Shown: positions 25,442-33,282 of the stretch, one piece after another | Numbering within the stretch: the first letter of the stretch is position 1 | Layout: every line of letters begins with the position of its first letter | Assembly (NCBI RefSeq): GCF_002217985.1 | Contig: NZ_BCMI01000020.1 | Span: 1 to 45,500 of the forward strand | DNA: 45,500 nt | Direction: 5' to 3' | Origin: Secundilactobacillus pentosiphilus | Lineage (GTDB): Bacteria > Bacillota > Bacilli > Lactobacillales > Lactobacillaceae | Notes under the pieces: model-generated | Told to the model about the DNA's origin: nothing | The model's input: the letters and a program-made list of their open reading frames with translations, nothing else | The model's database searches: none | Position numbers and translations under genes: made by a program

Positions 25442-26443
25442 TTACTCTTCGTAATAGTGGTATTTAATTGAGTATGACTTTAAGTCGCCTGGGTGCAGTG
25501 TGATATCACCAAAGCCGTCGTGGTTAATGGCATCTGGTAACGTCTGAGCTTCAGTGGCAACGGCGTTAAATGGCTTGCTGTTGTCAGATAGGTTAGCGGT
25601 GTAAACAACGAGGCCGTTACGTTCTGAGTAAATGGCCACGTGACGGTTGCTGGACTTGTCGCTCAAAATGGCGATTGGTTCAGTTGCACTGCCCTTAACA
25701 ACGTAAATATCATCGATTTCGTCCTTGTTGTACTGTGACTTGATGTCAGCCAGTGCGCTAGGCACGTCGCGGGCCGATGAGAAGTCGTAGCCGGTACCTG
25801 CAAGGTCGGTAAACTTGCCCGTTGGCACTTTGTCAGAGGCTAAGTCCAAACGACGAGAACTATTGATTTGTAATAGCTGGTCGTCCAGATTCTTTTGGCC
25901 ATCTGTCAAGTTCCAGTAAATGTGGCAGGTTGGGTTGAACAAGGTAGTTGCCGTTGATGCGGCACTGAAGTTGATCGTTACATCGTTATCATCAGTGAAG
26001 GTGTAAGTGATGCGGGCGTCCAGGTCGCCAGGAAAGTGATCTTCTGAACTGGCAATGTTGCGTGAGAAAGTCACGCTGGCATCGTGTTCACGAACAGATT
26101 GTTCAGCATGCCAAACTAAGTTGGCAAAACCGTGTGGGCCGCCGTGAAGGGTATTATCGTTTTCGTTGGCATCGAAGTGGTATTCCTTACCATCGATGGT
26201 TGCTTTAGCTTTAGTGATCCGGCCGGCTACCCGACCAATTGACTTGCCTAAGCATGTAGCAGTGGCTTCATAATCAGAAAGGTTGTCAAAGTGCCCGATT
26301 ATTGGATGGTTGTTAACGTTGAAGTTTGTCCAAGTGGCACCCAGTGCGCTGACCTGAATAAAGTTACCTGCTGCGTTGGTAATGGTGTAGCGGTAAACAT
26401 CTTGACCGTCGTGTTGACCAAAAATATCAGCTGTAATTTGCAT
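25442..26443 (-). CDS. galM: Aldose 1-epimerase (mutarotase)
   Basis: 333 residues from the ATG at 26443, preceded by AAGGAGGAC; the frame extends upstream without a site. Interconverts alpha and beta anomers of galactose and glucose. Motifs: substrate-binding IGRVAGRITKAKATIDG, catalytic His in NDNTLHGGPHGF, second His in NPTCHIYWNL, and the C-terminal catalytic Glu region (VATEAQTLPDAIN). It stands alone rather than in a gal cluster. A cre site lies between its promoter region and start. Confidence 0.95.
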   Translation of the reverse strand: MQITADIFGQHDGQDVYRYTITNAAGNFIQVSALGATWTNFNVNNHPIIGHFDNLSDYEATATCLGKSIGRVAGRITKAKATIDGKEYHFDANENDNTLHGGPHGFANLVWHAEQSVREHDASVTFSRNIASSEDHFPGDLDARITYTFTDDNDVTINFSAASTATTLFNPTCHIYWNLTDGQKNLDDQLLQINSSRRLDLASDKVPTGKFTDLAGTGYDFSSARDVPSALADIKSQYNKDEIDDIYVVKGSATEPIAILSDKSSNRHVAIYSERNGLVVYTANLSDNSKPFNAVATEAQTLPDAINHDGFGDITLHPGDLKSYSIKYHYYEE

Positions 26444-26459
26444 AAATAAGTCCTCCTTG

Positions 26460-26473
26460 TGTAAACGCTTTAT
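26460..26473 (-). promoter_or_regulatory. cre site (CcpA operator) of galM
   Basis: The minus strand reads ATAAAGCGTTTACA, a good cre palindrome, 17 bases before the galM start codon. Confidence 0.65.
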
Positions 26474-26665
26474 CAACTATTAGTATACGCTTTCTGGTGC
26501 TAAAGTTTTAGTAAAAAAAGTAAATTTATCTGATAAATTTGAATACCACCGAATAAATTTAGTTCTTAACCTTTTCCCAATACTTTCTTCACAGTTTCGA
26601 GATATTTGATTGGTATTCTTAGAATCGTAATATCAAAGGTGTAATTCTCGAAAGGATTGATATCA

Positions 26666-26914
26666 ATGTTGCTCGATAACACAAAGATTGAGACCATTGC
26701 CGTTCAATTAGTGGACGTTAATGAGTCTAAAATGACTGCTAAAACCGAAAATAATGAAATGATCCAAATTAAACCGAGTGCAGTTGCTAAAAGTGATCAG
26801 TCCTTCTGGCAAACCATGAAAGATATTGCCAAGGCTAAGATCTGGCTGCCGGTAACCAAGGGCACTCACCAATTACTGCAATATGACTGGTTAAGTGCAA
26901 CGCCGGTAATTTAA
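26666..26914 (+). CDS. Small protein of unknown function
   Basis: 82 residues from the ATG at 26666 (GAAAGGA nine bases upstream; an in-frame TTG at 26657 is less likely). Soluble, mixed alpha/beta, no motif I recognise (IAVQLVDVNESKMTAKTENNEMIQIKPSAVAKSD, then FWQTMKDIAKAKIWLP). The first part could form a small beta-barrel. It is followed by a hairpin terminator. Confidence 0.65.
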   Translation: MLLDNTKIETIAVQLVDVNESKMTAKTENNEMIQIKPSAVAKSDQSFWQTMKDIAKAKIWLPVTKGTHQLLQYDWLSATPVI

Positions 26915-26930
26915 AATCGCATTCTGAAAA

Positions 26931-26979
26931 GCAGTTCACTAGACGGTCGTAGATTGATCGTAAGCGAGCTGCTTTTCAG
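26931..26979 (+). terminator. Terminator hairpin
   Basis: CTGAAAAGCAG/CTGCTTTTCAG enclosing a partly paired 26-base loop, then TTTTC. Confidence 0.7.
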
Positions 26980-27072
26980 TTTTCAAATGGGCAAATTCCT
27001 TGCGCTGAACTTTGTAAAAACGGTAAACTCGATCTTGTTAAGATTGATGTGATATTTAAAGGAGGACCTGAG

Positions 27073-27921
27073 ATGGCACTAACGGATACTTATACGCTTA
27101 GTAACGGGACTAAGATTCCGGTTGTTGGATTTGGTACTTGGCAGACGCCAGATGGTGAGATTGCCTACCAAGCTGTGCTGACGGCATTAAAGGATGGGTA
27201 CCGACACATTGATACGGCTGAAGGTTATGGTAATGAAGCCAGTGTTGGCCGTGCGATTCACGATTCTGGTATTAAACGGGACGAGCTTTTTGTCACCACG
27301 AAACTTGATAATTCCGCTCATGGTTATGCAGAAACGAAGCAAGCTCTTGGCGAGTCATTATCAAAACTAGGTCTGCAATACGTTGACCTTTTCTTGATTC
27401 ACTGGCCTAACCCGCAAGCTTTTCGGGATAACTGGGAAGAAAAGAACGCGCAGACCTGGAAGGCCATGGAAGAAGCTTATGAAGAAGGTTTGGTTAAGGC
27501 TATCGGTGTTTCCAACTTCCGGCCAAAGCACCTGGATGCTCTGCTAAAAACGGCCAAGATCACGCCAATGGTTAACCAAATTTTCCTGAATCCGTCTGAT
27601 CTGCAACCTAGTGTGGTTGACTATAATGATGCCCACGATATTTTATCTGAGGCTTATAGTCCATTTGGAACGGGTAAAATTTTTCAGATCGATGGGTTAA
27701 AAGAAATCGCCGCGAAATATCATAAATCCGTCCCGCAGTTAGTACTGCGCTGGCACCTGCAGCACGGCTTCCTGCCGCTGCCTAAGTCGGTACATGAGAA
27801 TTATATTCAAGCCAATACCGATATTTTTGATTTTGAAATCGCCAAAGAAGATATGAAGACCATTGATGGTTTTCGTGGTGCTTTTGGGCTGGCGGAAGAT
27901 CCGGATACGGTGCCGTTTTAG
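27073..27921 (+). CDS. Aldo/keto reductase (second copy of the family)
   Basis: 282 residues from the ATG at 27073 (AAAGGAGG ten bases upstream). NAD(P)H-dependent carbonyl reductase with Asp47 and Tyr52 (HIDTAEGYGNE), Lys77 (VTTKLD) and His110 (LIHWPNPQ); tail LPKSVHENYIQAN. It differs from the copy at 3115 by the insertion FRDNWEEKNAQTWKAMEEAYEEG and is only moderately similar, so it is an independent member and not a recent duplicate. The substrate is unknown. Two tandem long-hairpin repeats follow. Confidence 0.9.
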   Translation: MALTDTYTLSNGTKIPVVGFGTWQTPDGEIAYQAVLTALKDGYRHIDTAEGYGNEASVGRAIHDSGIKRDELFVTTKLDNSAHGYAETKQALGESLSKLGLQYVDLFLIHWPNPQAFRDNWEEKNAQTWKAMEEAYEEGLVKAIGVSNFRPKHLDALLKTAKITPMVNQIFLNPSDLQPSVVDYNDAHDILSEAYSPFGTGKIFQIDGLKEIAAKYHKSVPQLVLRWHLQHGFLPLPKSVHENYIQANTDIFDFEIAKEDMKTIDGFRGAFGLAEDPDTVPF

Positions 27922-27985
27922 AAATGTCATTTGTGAGAGCTTGGCCGTGTTGAGGCTGGGCTCTTTTCTTTTATGTAGCCTAGTT

Positions 27986-28097
27986 ATGTTCCAGCAAGCA
28001 GAGAGCTGCATGTAACCATGGGACAACCAAAATCCAAACCCGGGATTTCCGTTGTCCCACAGTTACATTTCGCTCTCTAAGCGCTTGCTTCCACACC
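27986..28097 (+). repeat. Long-hairpin repeat, copy C
   Basis: GCAAGC/GCTTGC, AGAGAGC/GCTCTCT with AAGC bulge, GTAAC/GTTAC and copy-specific GGGACAAC/GTTGTCCC around the centre AAATCCAAACCCGGGATTT. Confidence 0.88.
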
Positions 28098-28110
28098 CTT
28101 TTTCTAGTCG

Positions 28111-28222
28111 GGTTCCGGCAAGCAGAGACTTGCACCTAAGGCACTTCCGCCATAAATCCAAGCCCGGGATTTTTGCCGAAAGCACCTTAGGCTCCAGTCT
28201 CTAAGCGCTTGCTTTCACACCC
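28111..28222 (+). repeat. Long-hairpin repeat, copy D
   Basis: In tandem with copy C after 13 bases: GCAAGC/GCTTGC, AGAGACT/AGTCTCT with AAGC bulge, CTAAGG/CCTTAG, a less perfect inner arm, and the centre AAATCCAAGCCCGGGATTT. Confidence 0.88.
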
Positions 28223-28237
28223 TTTTTCTTTTACAAT
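28209..28237 (+). promoter_or_regulatory. Promoter of the thiMDE operon
   Basis: TTGCTT (28209-28214), 17 bases, TACAAT (28232-28237). The -35 hexamer is part of the right end of repeat copy D. Confidence 0.55.
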
Positions 28238-28247
28238 TAACCCAAAC

Positions 28248-28340
28248 AACACGAGGGGTGTCCCAGTATTTTGCTGGGGCTGAGATGTGGTTGCACTATC
28301 CCTTTGAACCTGTAAGTTCATACTTGCGAAGGAACGTGTT
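28248..28340 (+). promoter_or_regulatory. TPP riboswitch (THI box) upstream of thiM
   Basis: P1 AACACG/CGTGTT; conserved GAGGGGTG, GGGCTGAGATG, CTATCCCTTTGAACCTG and GCGAAGGAACG. It is followed by an intrinsic terminator, so control is by transcription attenuation. Confidence 0.96.
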
Positions 28341-28362
28341 CAATTCGGCCATTTTTGGTGAA

Positions 28363-28400
28363 GAGTCGAGCTCACGTTTTGTTGAGCCCGGCTTTTTTAA
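28363..28400 (+). terminator. Riboswitch-controlled terminator
   Basis: GTCGAGCTCA/TGAGCCCGGC (9 of 10 pairs counting one G-U) followed by TTTTTT. Expression platform of the TPP riboswitch. Confidence 0.8.
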
Positions 28401-28445
28401 GTGTCTGACTGTTGTTTGCACTTATATAATTGGGAGGATTTTTCC

Positions 28446-29237
28446 ATGAAAATCGATTTGCTGAATCAGATTCGTCAAACTAATCCCGTTGTTCTTAATA
28501 TTTCTAACTTTGTGACCGTTCAAGATGTGGCCAATGGTATCAATGCTATCGGGGCTTCACCGATTATGTCTGAAGAAATTGGCGAAACCGACGAAATGGT
28601 CGGTATCAGTAATGCTGTTGCTTTGAACCTGGGTGCTTTTTCCAAGCCGCAAGTAGATCATATTCTGGCTATGGGTAAAGCTGCTAACGCTCAGCACAAG
28701 CCGTTAGTGATCGACCCCGTTGCCGTTGGTGCGATCAGTTACCGTAAGAAGGTGGCCTTGGACCTCATGAACCAGTTTCAAGTTGACGTGATTCGCGGCA
28801 ACGCCGGTGAAATCGCGGCGCTGGCTGACGTTGCTTGGGATGCGAAGGGCATCGATGCTGGTTCTGGCAATCAAGACGTGGTGGAAGTTGCTAAGGCCGC
28901 TGCGAAAAAGCAAAACTGTGTGGTCATCTTAAGTGGTGCAACGGATGTCATTACCGACGGGGAGCACGTTGCGCGCGTCTTCAACGGTACGCCGCTGTTC
29001 CAGTTGCACGTGGGTTCTGGCGACATGCTCAGCAGTATTGTGGGTGCCTTCTGCGCGGTCAGTGATGGTGATTACTTCGAAGCTGCCCAAACGGCCTGCC
29101 TGGTCTTCGCCTCAATCGGCCAAATCGTTGCTGAACAGTTGAACGAAGAACGGCCCGGTACCTTTGCAGCCCGTTTGATGGACGAACTGCATTTGGCAAG
29201 TGTTGCTGACATTGAAAAAATTGCACAATTTGACTGA
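28446..29237 (+). CDS. thiM: Hydroxyethylthiazole kinase
   Basis: 263 residues from the ATG at 28446, after GGGAGGA; the longer frame runs into the riboswitch terminator. Phosphorylates the thiazole alcohol HET for salvage. Ribokinase-like fold: N-terminal NPVVLNISNFVTVQDVANGINAIGASPIMS, VIDPVAVGA and RGNAGEI. The phosphate loop reads HVGSGDML, with Asp193 where many ThiM enzymes have a catalytic Cys. First gene of thiM-thiD-thiE under a TPP riboswitch. Confidence 0.95.
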   Translation: MKIDLLNQIRQTNPVVLNISNFVTVQDVANGINAIGASPIMSEEIGETDEMVGISNAVALNLGAFSKPQVDHILAMGKAANAQHKPLVIDPVAVGAISYRKKVALDLMNQFQVDVIRGNAGEIAALADVAWDAKGIDAGSGNQDVVEVAKAAAKKQNCVVILSGATDVITDGEHVARVFNGTPLFQLHVGSGDMLSSIVGAFCAVSDGDYFEAAQTACLVFASIGQIVAEQLNEERPGTFAARLMDELHLASVADIEKIAQFD

Positions 29238-29254
29238 AAGGTGTGACATTTAAA

Positions 29255-30079
29255 TTGGTTGAGGAGCTTAATTCATTTCCACAAACGTTAACGATCGCGG
29301 GGACTGATTCCGGCGGCGGTGCCGGGGTGATGGCTGACTTAAAGACCATGCAGGAACGCCACGTTTTCAGTGCGGCAGTGATCGTCGCCGTTACGGCGCA
29401 AAACACCCTTGGCGTACAGGACTTTGCGGCCCTGTCTAAGAAGCTGATCGATGAGCAGTTTGCCTCAGTGGCTGGTGATTTAGCAATCAAGGCCTGCAAG
29501 ACGGGGATGCTGGCGGATGATGAGCACGTGGAGATCGTCGTTGAAAACCTGAAAAAATACGACCTGGGTCCGCTGATCGTGGATCCCGTCATGATTGCTA
29601 AAGGCGGCGCAGCTTTGCTGGCCGACGACGCGATCGATGTGGTTAAGCGTGATCTGCTGCCGCTGGCTACGGTGGTAACGCCGAACCTGCCAGAGGCTGA
29701 AAGACTGACTGATATGGACATTAAAACACCCACAGACATGCAGGAGGCTGGTAAAATGCTGCGTGCAACTGGTGCTAAAAACGTGATGATCAAGGGCGGT
29801 CACGGCGATACTGACAAGGTCACCGATTACGTCCTGTTGGAAAACGGCAAGGAATTTTGGCTTAGCGCGCCGCGGGTAGACACGGTGCGAACTCATGGTA
29901 CCGGTGACACGCTGTCCAGTGCCATGACGGCAGAAATTGCCAAGGGCAACGACATTGAATCATCGATCCGGGTCGCTAAGGACTTCGTGGAAGCCGCTAT
30001 CCGAAATACCATTCAAGTCGGCCACGGCCACGGTCCGTTGAACCATTGGGCATATGGAGAGGAGCATCCGGTCAAATGA
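29255..30079 (+). CDS. thiD: Hydroxymethylpyrimidine / HMP-phosphate kinase
   Basis: 274 residues if started at the TTG at 29255; GAAAGG sits 13 bases upstream. The GTG at 29243 directly touches that site and is less likely, so the exact start is uncertain. Two-step phosphorylation of HMP to HMP-PP. Motifs: LTIAGTDSGGGAGVMADLKT, KTGMLAD, VDPVMIAKGG, TPNLPEAE and the catalytic loop THGTGDTLSSA (Asp218 where E. coli ThiD has Cys). It lies 17 bases after thiM and overlaps thiE by four bases (ATGA). Confidence 0.93.
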   Translation: MVEELNSFPQTLTIAGTDSGGGAGVMADLKTMQERHVFSAAVIVAVTAQNTLGVQDFAALSKKLIDEQFASVAGDLAIKACKTGMLADDEHVEIVVENLKKYDLGPLIVDPVMIAKGGAALLADDAIDVVKRDLLPLATVVTPNLPEAERLTDMDIKTPTDMQEAGKMLRATGAKNVMIKGGHGDTDKVTDYVLLENGKEFWLSAPRVDTVRTHGTGDTLSSAMTAEIAKGNDIESSIRVAKDFVEAAIRNTIQVGHGHGPLNHWAYGEEHPVK

Positions 30080-30714
30080 AATTTAAACCAGAAATGTTAA
30101 AAGCCTACTTTGTCTGCGGTTCCCAAGATGTGCCGGAAGGGCAGTACGAAACTGTCGTGGACACTGCGATTGAAGCGGGTATCACCGCTTTCCAGTTTCG
30201 GGATAAGGGTCAAGCGTCGACACTTAGTCCCATTGACCGGGCTGCCATGGCCATGAAATTACGCGGTCGCTGTGCGCAGGCCGGGATTCCCTTCATTGTG
30301 GATGATAACGTTGGGTTGGCTAAACAAGTCAATGCCGATGGGATCCACGTGGGCCAATCGGATGAAAAAATCCAACAGGTGGTAAATGAAGTTGGCGACC
30401 AGATGATCGTTGGTCTATCCTGTTCGAACGCGGCAGAAGTGAAAGCGGCCAACACTATTGACGGTATTGATTATTACGGCAGCGGCCCCATCCACCCAAC
30501 GGGATCTAAGGCGGATGCTGACCCAGTGATTGGGCTTGATGGCCTTAAGCAGCTGGTCGGATTAACTAAGCGGCCAATCGTTGCCATTGGCGGTATCACT
30601 GTCGGTGATCTAAGTGACGTCATCAAGACTGGTGCAGCAGGATCAGCGGTCATTTCAATGATTGCACAAAGTAATGATATTGCGGGTGTTGTTAAAGCAA
30701 TGCTGGAAGCTTAA
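30076..30714 (+). CDS. thiE: Thiamine-phosphate synthase
   Basis: 212 residues. Joins HMP-PP and HET-P to thiamine monophosphate. TIM barrel with FQFRDKG, PFIVDDNVGLAKQVNADGIH (catalytic Asp pair), VGLSCSNAAEV, YYGSGPIHPTGSKADAD and VAIGGIT. GAGAGGAG upstream within thiD. Last gene of thiMDE. Genes for making the pyrimidine or thiazole from scratch (thiC, thiG, thiO, thiS) are not in the window, so this is a salvage module. Confidence 0.96.
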   Translation: MKFKPEMLKAYFVCGSQDVPEGQYETVVDTAIEAGITAFQFRDKGQASTLSPIDRAAMAMKLRGRCAQAGIPFIVDDNVGLAKQVNADGIHVGQSDEKIQQVVNEVGDQMIVGLSCSNAAEVKAANTIDGIDYYGSGPIHPTGSKADADPVIGLDGLKQLVGLTKRPIVAIGGITVGDLSDVIKTGAAGSAVISMIAQSNDIAGVVKAMLEA

Positions 30715-30720
30715 TAATGG

Positions 30721-30757
30721 TCAAAGGTCGTACCGCTTATGGTACGGCCTTTTTGCG
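30721..30757 (+). terminator. Rho-independent terminator of thiMDE
   Basis: AAAGGTCGTACC/GGTACGGCCTTT followed by TT. Confidence 0.85.
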
Positions 30758-30857
30758 TTTTAAATAAAAATGCAGTGATGACAGCTATTGACAAGTTTCT
30801 GAGTTGGTTTTAAGCTATCCACATCAAAATCGCATGACATGAAATAGGGGTGTAAAC

Positions 30858-31577
30858 ATGGCAAAACCAATTATTGGTATCCCAGCCGAACGGCGGCTGG
30901 TAGGTGATTCGTATCGTCATACTGTTAATCAGGGTGAGGTCGCTGCAATCATCAAAGCCGGTGGCATACCGGTGCTGATTCCTACCCGCGAACTGGCTTT
31001 AGCATCGAACTATAGCCGTTTGATTGATGGGCTCCTGCTGCCGGGCGGACCGGACGTTGCGCCGCGTTTCTTTGGGGAAGAACCTTTGCCGGAAATGGCT
31101 GAGGCGGATGATCGATTGGACGCTACTGAAATTGAACTGATTAAATTAGCAGTAGCTGCTGGAAAACCGATGTTAGGTATCTGCCGTGGTGCGCAAGTCG
31201 TGAATATCGCCCTGGGTGGCGACATTTATCAGGACATTGCCAAACAAATTGATCATCAGACCTATCAGCACCATCAAAAAGCACCGTATAACCAAGGTTC
31301 TCACTATGTCGATATTGCTGAAGGATCCATGTTGCAGACTATCTTTCAAGGGCAGCAGCACGTGCTGGTCAATAGTTACCACCATCAAGCGGTTAGAAAG
31401 TTAGCACCACAGCTAAAGCTGACCGCTAAGGCTGGCGACGGCGTAGCAGAAGCTGTTGAAAGTAAGGATAGCAGACTGATTTTGGCGGTGCAGTGGCACC
31501 CAGAGCTGATGTACAAAGAACAGGTGGATGAGTTTGCGATTTTTGAAAACTTTATCGAACGAGTTAAAGAAGCGTAG
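30858..31577 (+). CDS. Class I glutamine amidotransferase-like hydrolase (PuuD/peptidase C26), paralogue 2
   Basis: 239 residues. Gamma-glutamyl hydrolase family: nucleophile Cys109 in GICRGAQVVN, triad His-Pro-Glu in VQWHPELMY, and the His-rich loop YQHHQKAPYNQGSHYVDI typical of the family. It is related to, but clearly diverged from, the gene at 19380. The ATG follows TAGGGGTG. Separate from thiMDE by a terminator. The substrate is unknown. Confidence 0.88.
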   Translation: MAKPIIGIPAERRLVGDSYRHTVNQGEVAAIIKAGGIPVLIPTRELALASNYSRLIDGLLLPGGPDVAPRFFGEEPLPEMAEADDRLDATEIELIKLAVAAGKPMLGICRGAQVVNIALGGDIYQDIAKQIDHQTYQHHQKAPYNQGSHYVDIAEGSMLQTIFQGQQHVLVNSYHHQAVRKLAPQLKLTAKAGDGVAEAVESKDSRLILAVQWHPELMYKEQVDEFAIFENFIERVKEA

Positions 31578-31630
31578 ATTTGTGAAGCGGCTTGGAATTA
31601 TTCCCAAGCCTTTTTAAGATCAGTCACGTA

Positions 31631-31703
31631 GTTAACTGATGTGACCTTAGTTAACAGGTTATGGGATAAATTATTCGAACGATTTGTCCCATAATGATAT
31701 ACT
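31631..31703 (+). promoter_or_regulatory. Promoter/operator of the toxin-antitoxin remnant
   Basis: Two palindromes: GTTAACT/AGTTAAC (31631-31655) and ATGGGATAAAT/ATTTGTCCCAT (31661-31692), followed by a TATACT -10 at 31698. Such paired operators fit autoregulation by the antitoxin encoded next. Confidence 0.5.
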
Positions 31704-31727
31704 AAATCTTGGAAAGGACTGAGTACT

Positions 31728-31970
31728 ATGGTGAATATCATGCCGGTTTCAGAGTTGAAAAATTACGGAAAAGTGTTAGATACAGTTGAACCTGATAATC
31801 CCGTTTTTCTGACTAAAAACGGCTATGGCAAATATGTTGTCATTGATTTGGCTGATTACGAAGCTTTTGAGAAGTTCAAAAAAAGTAAACAGTTAGCCCA
31901 AATCTTAAAACAGGCCGAAAGAAGTGGTACTCGGCCTCTGGACGAGGTTGCCGCGGAACTGTTGAAATAG
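31728..31970 (+). CDS. Phd/YefM-type antitoxin
   Basis: 80 residues. N-terminal DNA-binding Phd/YefM fold: MPVSELKNYGKVLDTV, PVFLTKNGYGKYVVIDLADYE. The C-terminal helix (AQILKQAERSGTRPLDEVAAELLK) would wrap the toxin. GGAAAGGA upstream. Its stop overlaps the toxin start by one base. Confidence 0.9.
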   Translation: MVNIMPVSELKNYGKVLDTVEPDNPVFLTKNGYGKYVVIDLADYEAFEKFKKSKQLAQILKQAERSGTRPLDEVAAELLK

Positions 31971-32191
31971 TGTTATACAAACTTGTTATCACGAATGATG
32001 CAACGTCAGATTTATGTACATTACAAGCTTATTTAGAGGATTCTTTTGGACGGAAAGCAGCTAATAAGGTCATTTCAAAAATCATTTTGCAGTTACAGCA
32101 ATTGGGGAGATATCCTAAACTTGGAGCATCTGCTAGCTCTAATCAGAGCTCAACGCTCGATACCGTAAAATTGCACTTTAAGTTCATTTAG
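31970..32191 (+). pseudogene. ParE/RelE-type toxin, apparently truncated
   Basis: 73 residues. The first ~55 match a ParE/RelE toxin (YKLVITNDATSDLCTLQAYLEDSFGRKAANKVISKIILQLQQLGRYPKLG). The final stretch (SSNQSSTLDTVKLHFKFI) does not match the family, and the usual last ~30-40 residues carrying the YR..Y..FY strand and basic tail are missing. A shifted frame over the same bases reads NARYRKIAL and then stops, suggesting a frameshift plus deletion. It is probably inactive, leaving a lone antitoxin. Confidence 0.6.
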
Positions 32192-32234
32192 ACCATAATG
32201 AAAGCGGTGACAAAAAATACGGGAGGCCTCAATT

Positions 32235-33197
32235 ATGAGTAAAGTCTATTTATCAGCTCAGCTGCCAGAAGTGGCAACACAACAACTGAAAAGTGCTGGT
32301 TTGGATGTCGGTGTTTATGATGGCGACGGTTTGATCTCACACGATGAGTTATTGAAACAGGTCAGCGATATCGACTTTTTGATCACACCGCTGTCAACGA
32401 AGGTGGATCAAGAAATTATTGACGCTGCGCCAAAGCTGAAGCTAATTGCGAACTTTGGGGCCGGCTTTAACAACATCGATACTGCTTATGCTAAGAAAAA
32501 GGGCATTCCGGTAACTAACACACCGGCCGTGTCCACGAACGCGGTTGCTGAAGTGACGATTGGGCTGATGCTGGCGCTGAGCCACCGGATCGTTGAAGGC
32601 GACCACAAGATGCGTCACGAGGGCTTTCCTGGCTGGGCGCCGCTGTATTTCTTAGGCCATGAAATTGCCGGGAAGACGCTGGGTATCTTTGGGCTTGGCA
32701 ACATCGGCAGCGATGTCGCTCGTAAGGCCAACGCGCTGGGTATGAACGTTCAGTACTACAAGCCAAACCGCTTGTCGGATCCAGAAGAGCGCTCAATGAA
32801 AGTGACCTACAAACCATTAGATGAATTGATTAAAACCAGCGATTTTATTACGATCAATGCACCTCAAACGCCGGCTACGCAGCATAAATTTGATGCCAAT
32901 GCCTTCGAAGCAATGAAGCAGACAGCTTGCATCATCAACGTCGGTCGTGGCCCCATTATCGATGAAGCAGCGTTGCTAGACGCTTTAAAGTCTGGTAAAA
33001 TTGCTGGTGCTGCTTTGGATGTTTACGAAAAGGAGCCAAAGGTTGATGACGGCTTCAAGTCATTGAAGAACGTTATTTTAACGCCTCACGTTGGCAATGC
33101 CACGGTTGAAGCACGGGATGCCATGGCTAACATTGTGGCGGGTAACGTGCTGCTGGTTGATGGCGGTAAAGACGCTAAATTTATTGTTAATAAGTAA
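32235..33197 (+). CDS. D-isomer-specific 2-hydroxyacid dehydrogenase
   Basis: 320 residues. NAD(P)-dependent reduction of 2-oxoacids. Substrate domain with LKLIANFGAGFNNID (near residue 75), nucleotide domain LGIFGLGNIGSDVARKA (near 150), catalytic Arg in INVGRGPIID, Glu in the following helix region and His in LTPHVGNAT. It is closest in style to glyoxylate/hydroxypyruvate or phosphoglycerate-type reductases rather than fermentative D-lactate dehydrogenase. GGGAGG lies nine bases upstream of the ATG. Single gene. Confidence 0.92.
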   Translation: MSKVYLSAQLPEVATQQLKSAGLDVGVYDGDGLISHDELLKQVSDIDFLITPLSTKVDQEIIDAAPKLKLIANFGAGFNNIDTAYAKKKGIPVTNTPAVSTNAVAEVTIGLMLALSHRIVEGDHKMRHEGFPGWAPLYFLGHEIAGKTLGIFGLGNIGSDVARKANALGMNVQYYKPNRLSDPEERSMKVTYKPLDELIKTSDFITINAPQTPATQHKFDANAFEAMKQTACIINVGRGPIIDEAALLDALKSGKIAGAALDVYEKEPKVDDGFKSLKNVILTPHVGNATVEARDAMANIVAGNVLLVDGGKDAKFIVNK

Positions 33198-33247
33198 CAG
33201 CTTTTCCCGCCGCTACGCATTTTTAAACGCAACGGTCAAGAAAAAGC

Positions 33248-33275
33248 TTGCCATTTAATGAGATTAAAGTATAAT
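33248..33275 (+). promoter_or_regulatory. Promoter of the T-box/permease unit
   Basis: TTGCCA (33248-33253), 16 bases, TATAAT (33270-33275). Predicted start near 33282. Confidence 0.75.
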
Positions 33276-33282
33276 GAGAATA

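Noticed and set aside
27986-28222. Tandem copies C and D as a small CRISPR array
   Set aside because: The units are long self-complementary hairpins with variable arms, not short constant repeats with unique spacers, and no cas genes are near.
29059-29793. 244-codon minus-strand open frame opposite thiM/thiD
   Set aside because: Antisense shadow of well-supported thiM and thiD; low-complexity Ser-rich product and no ribosome binding site.
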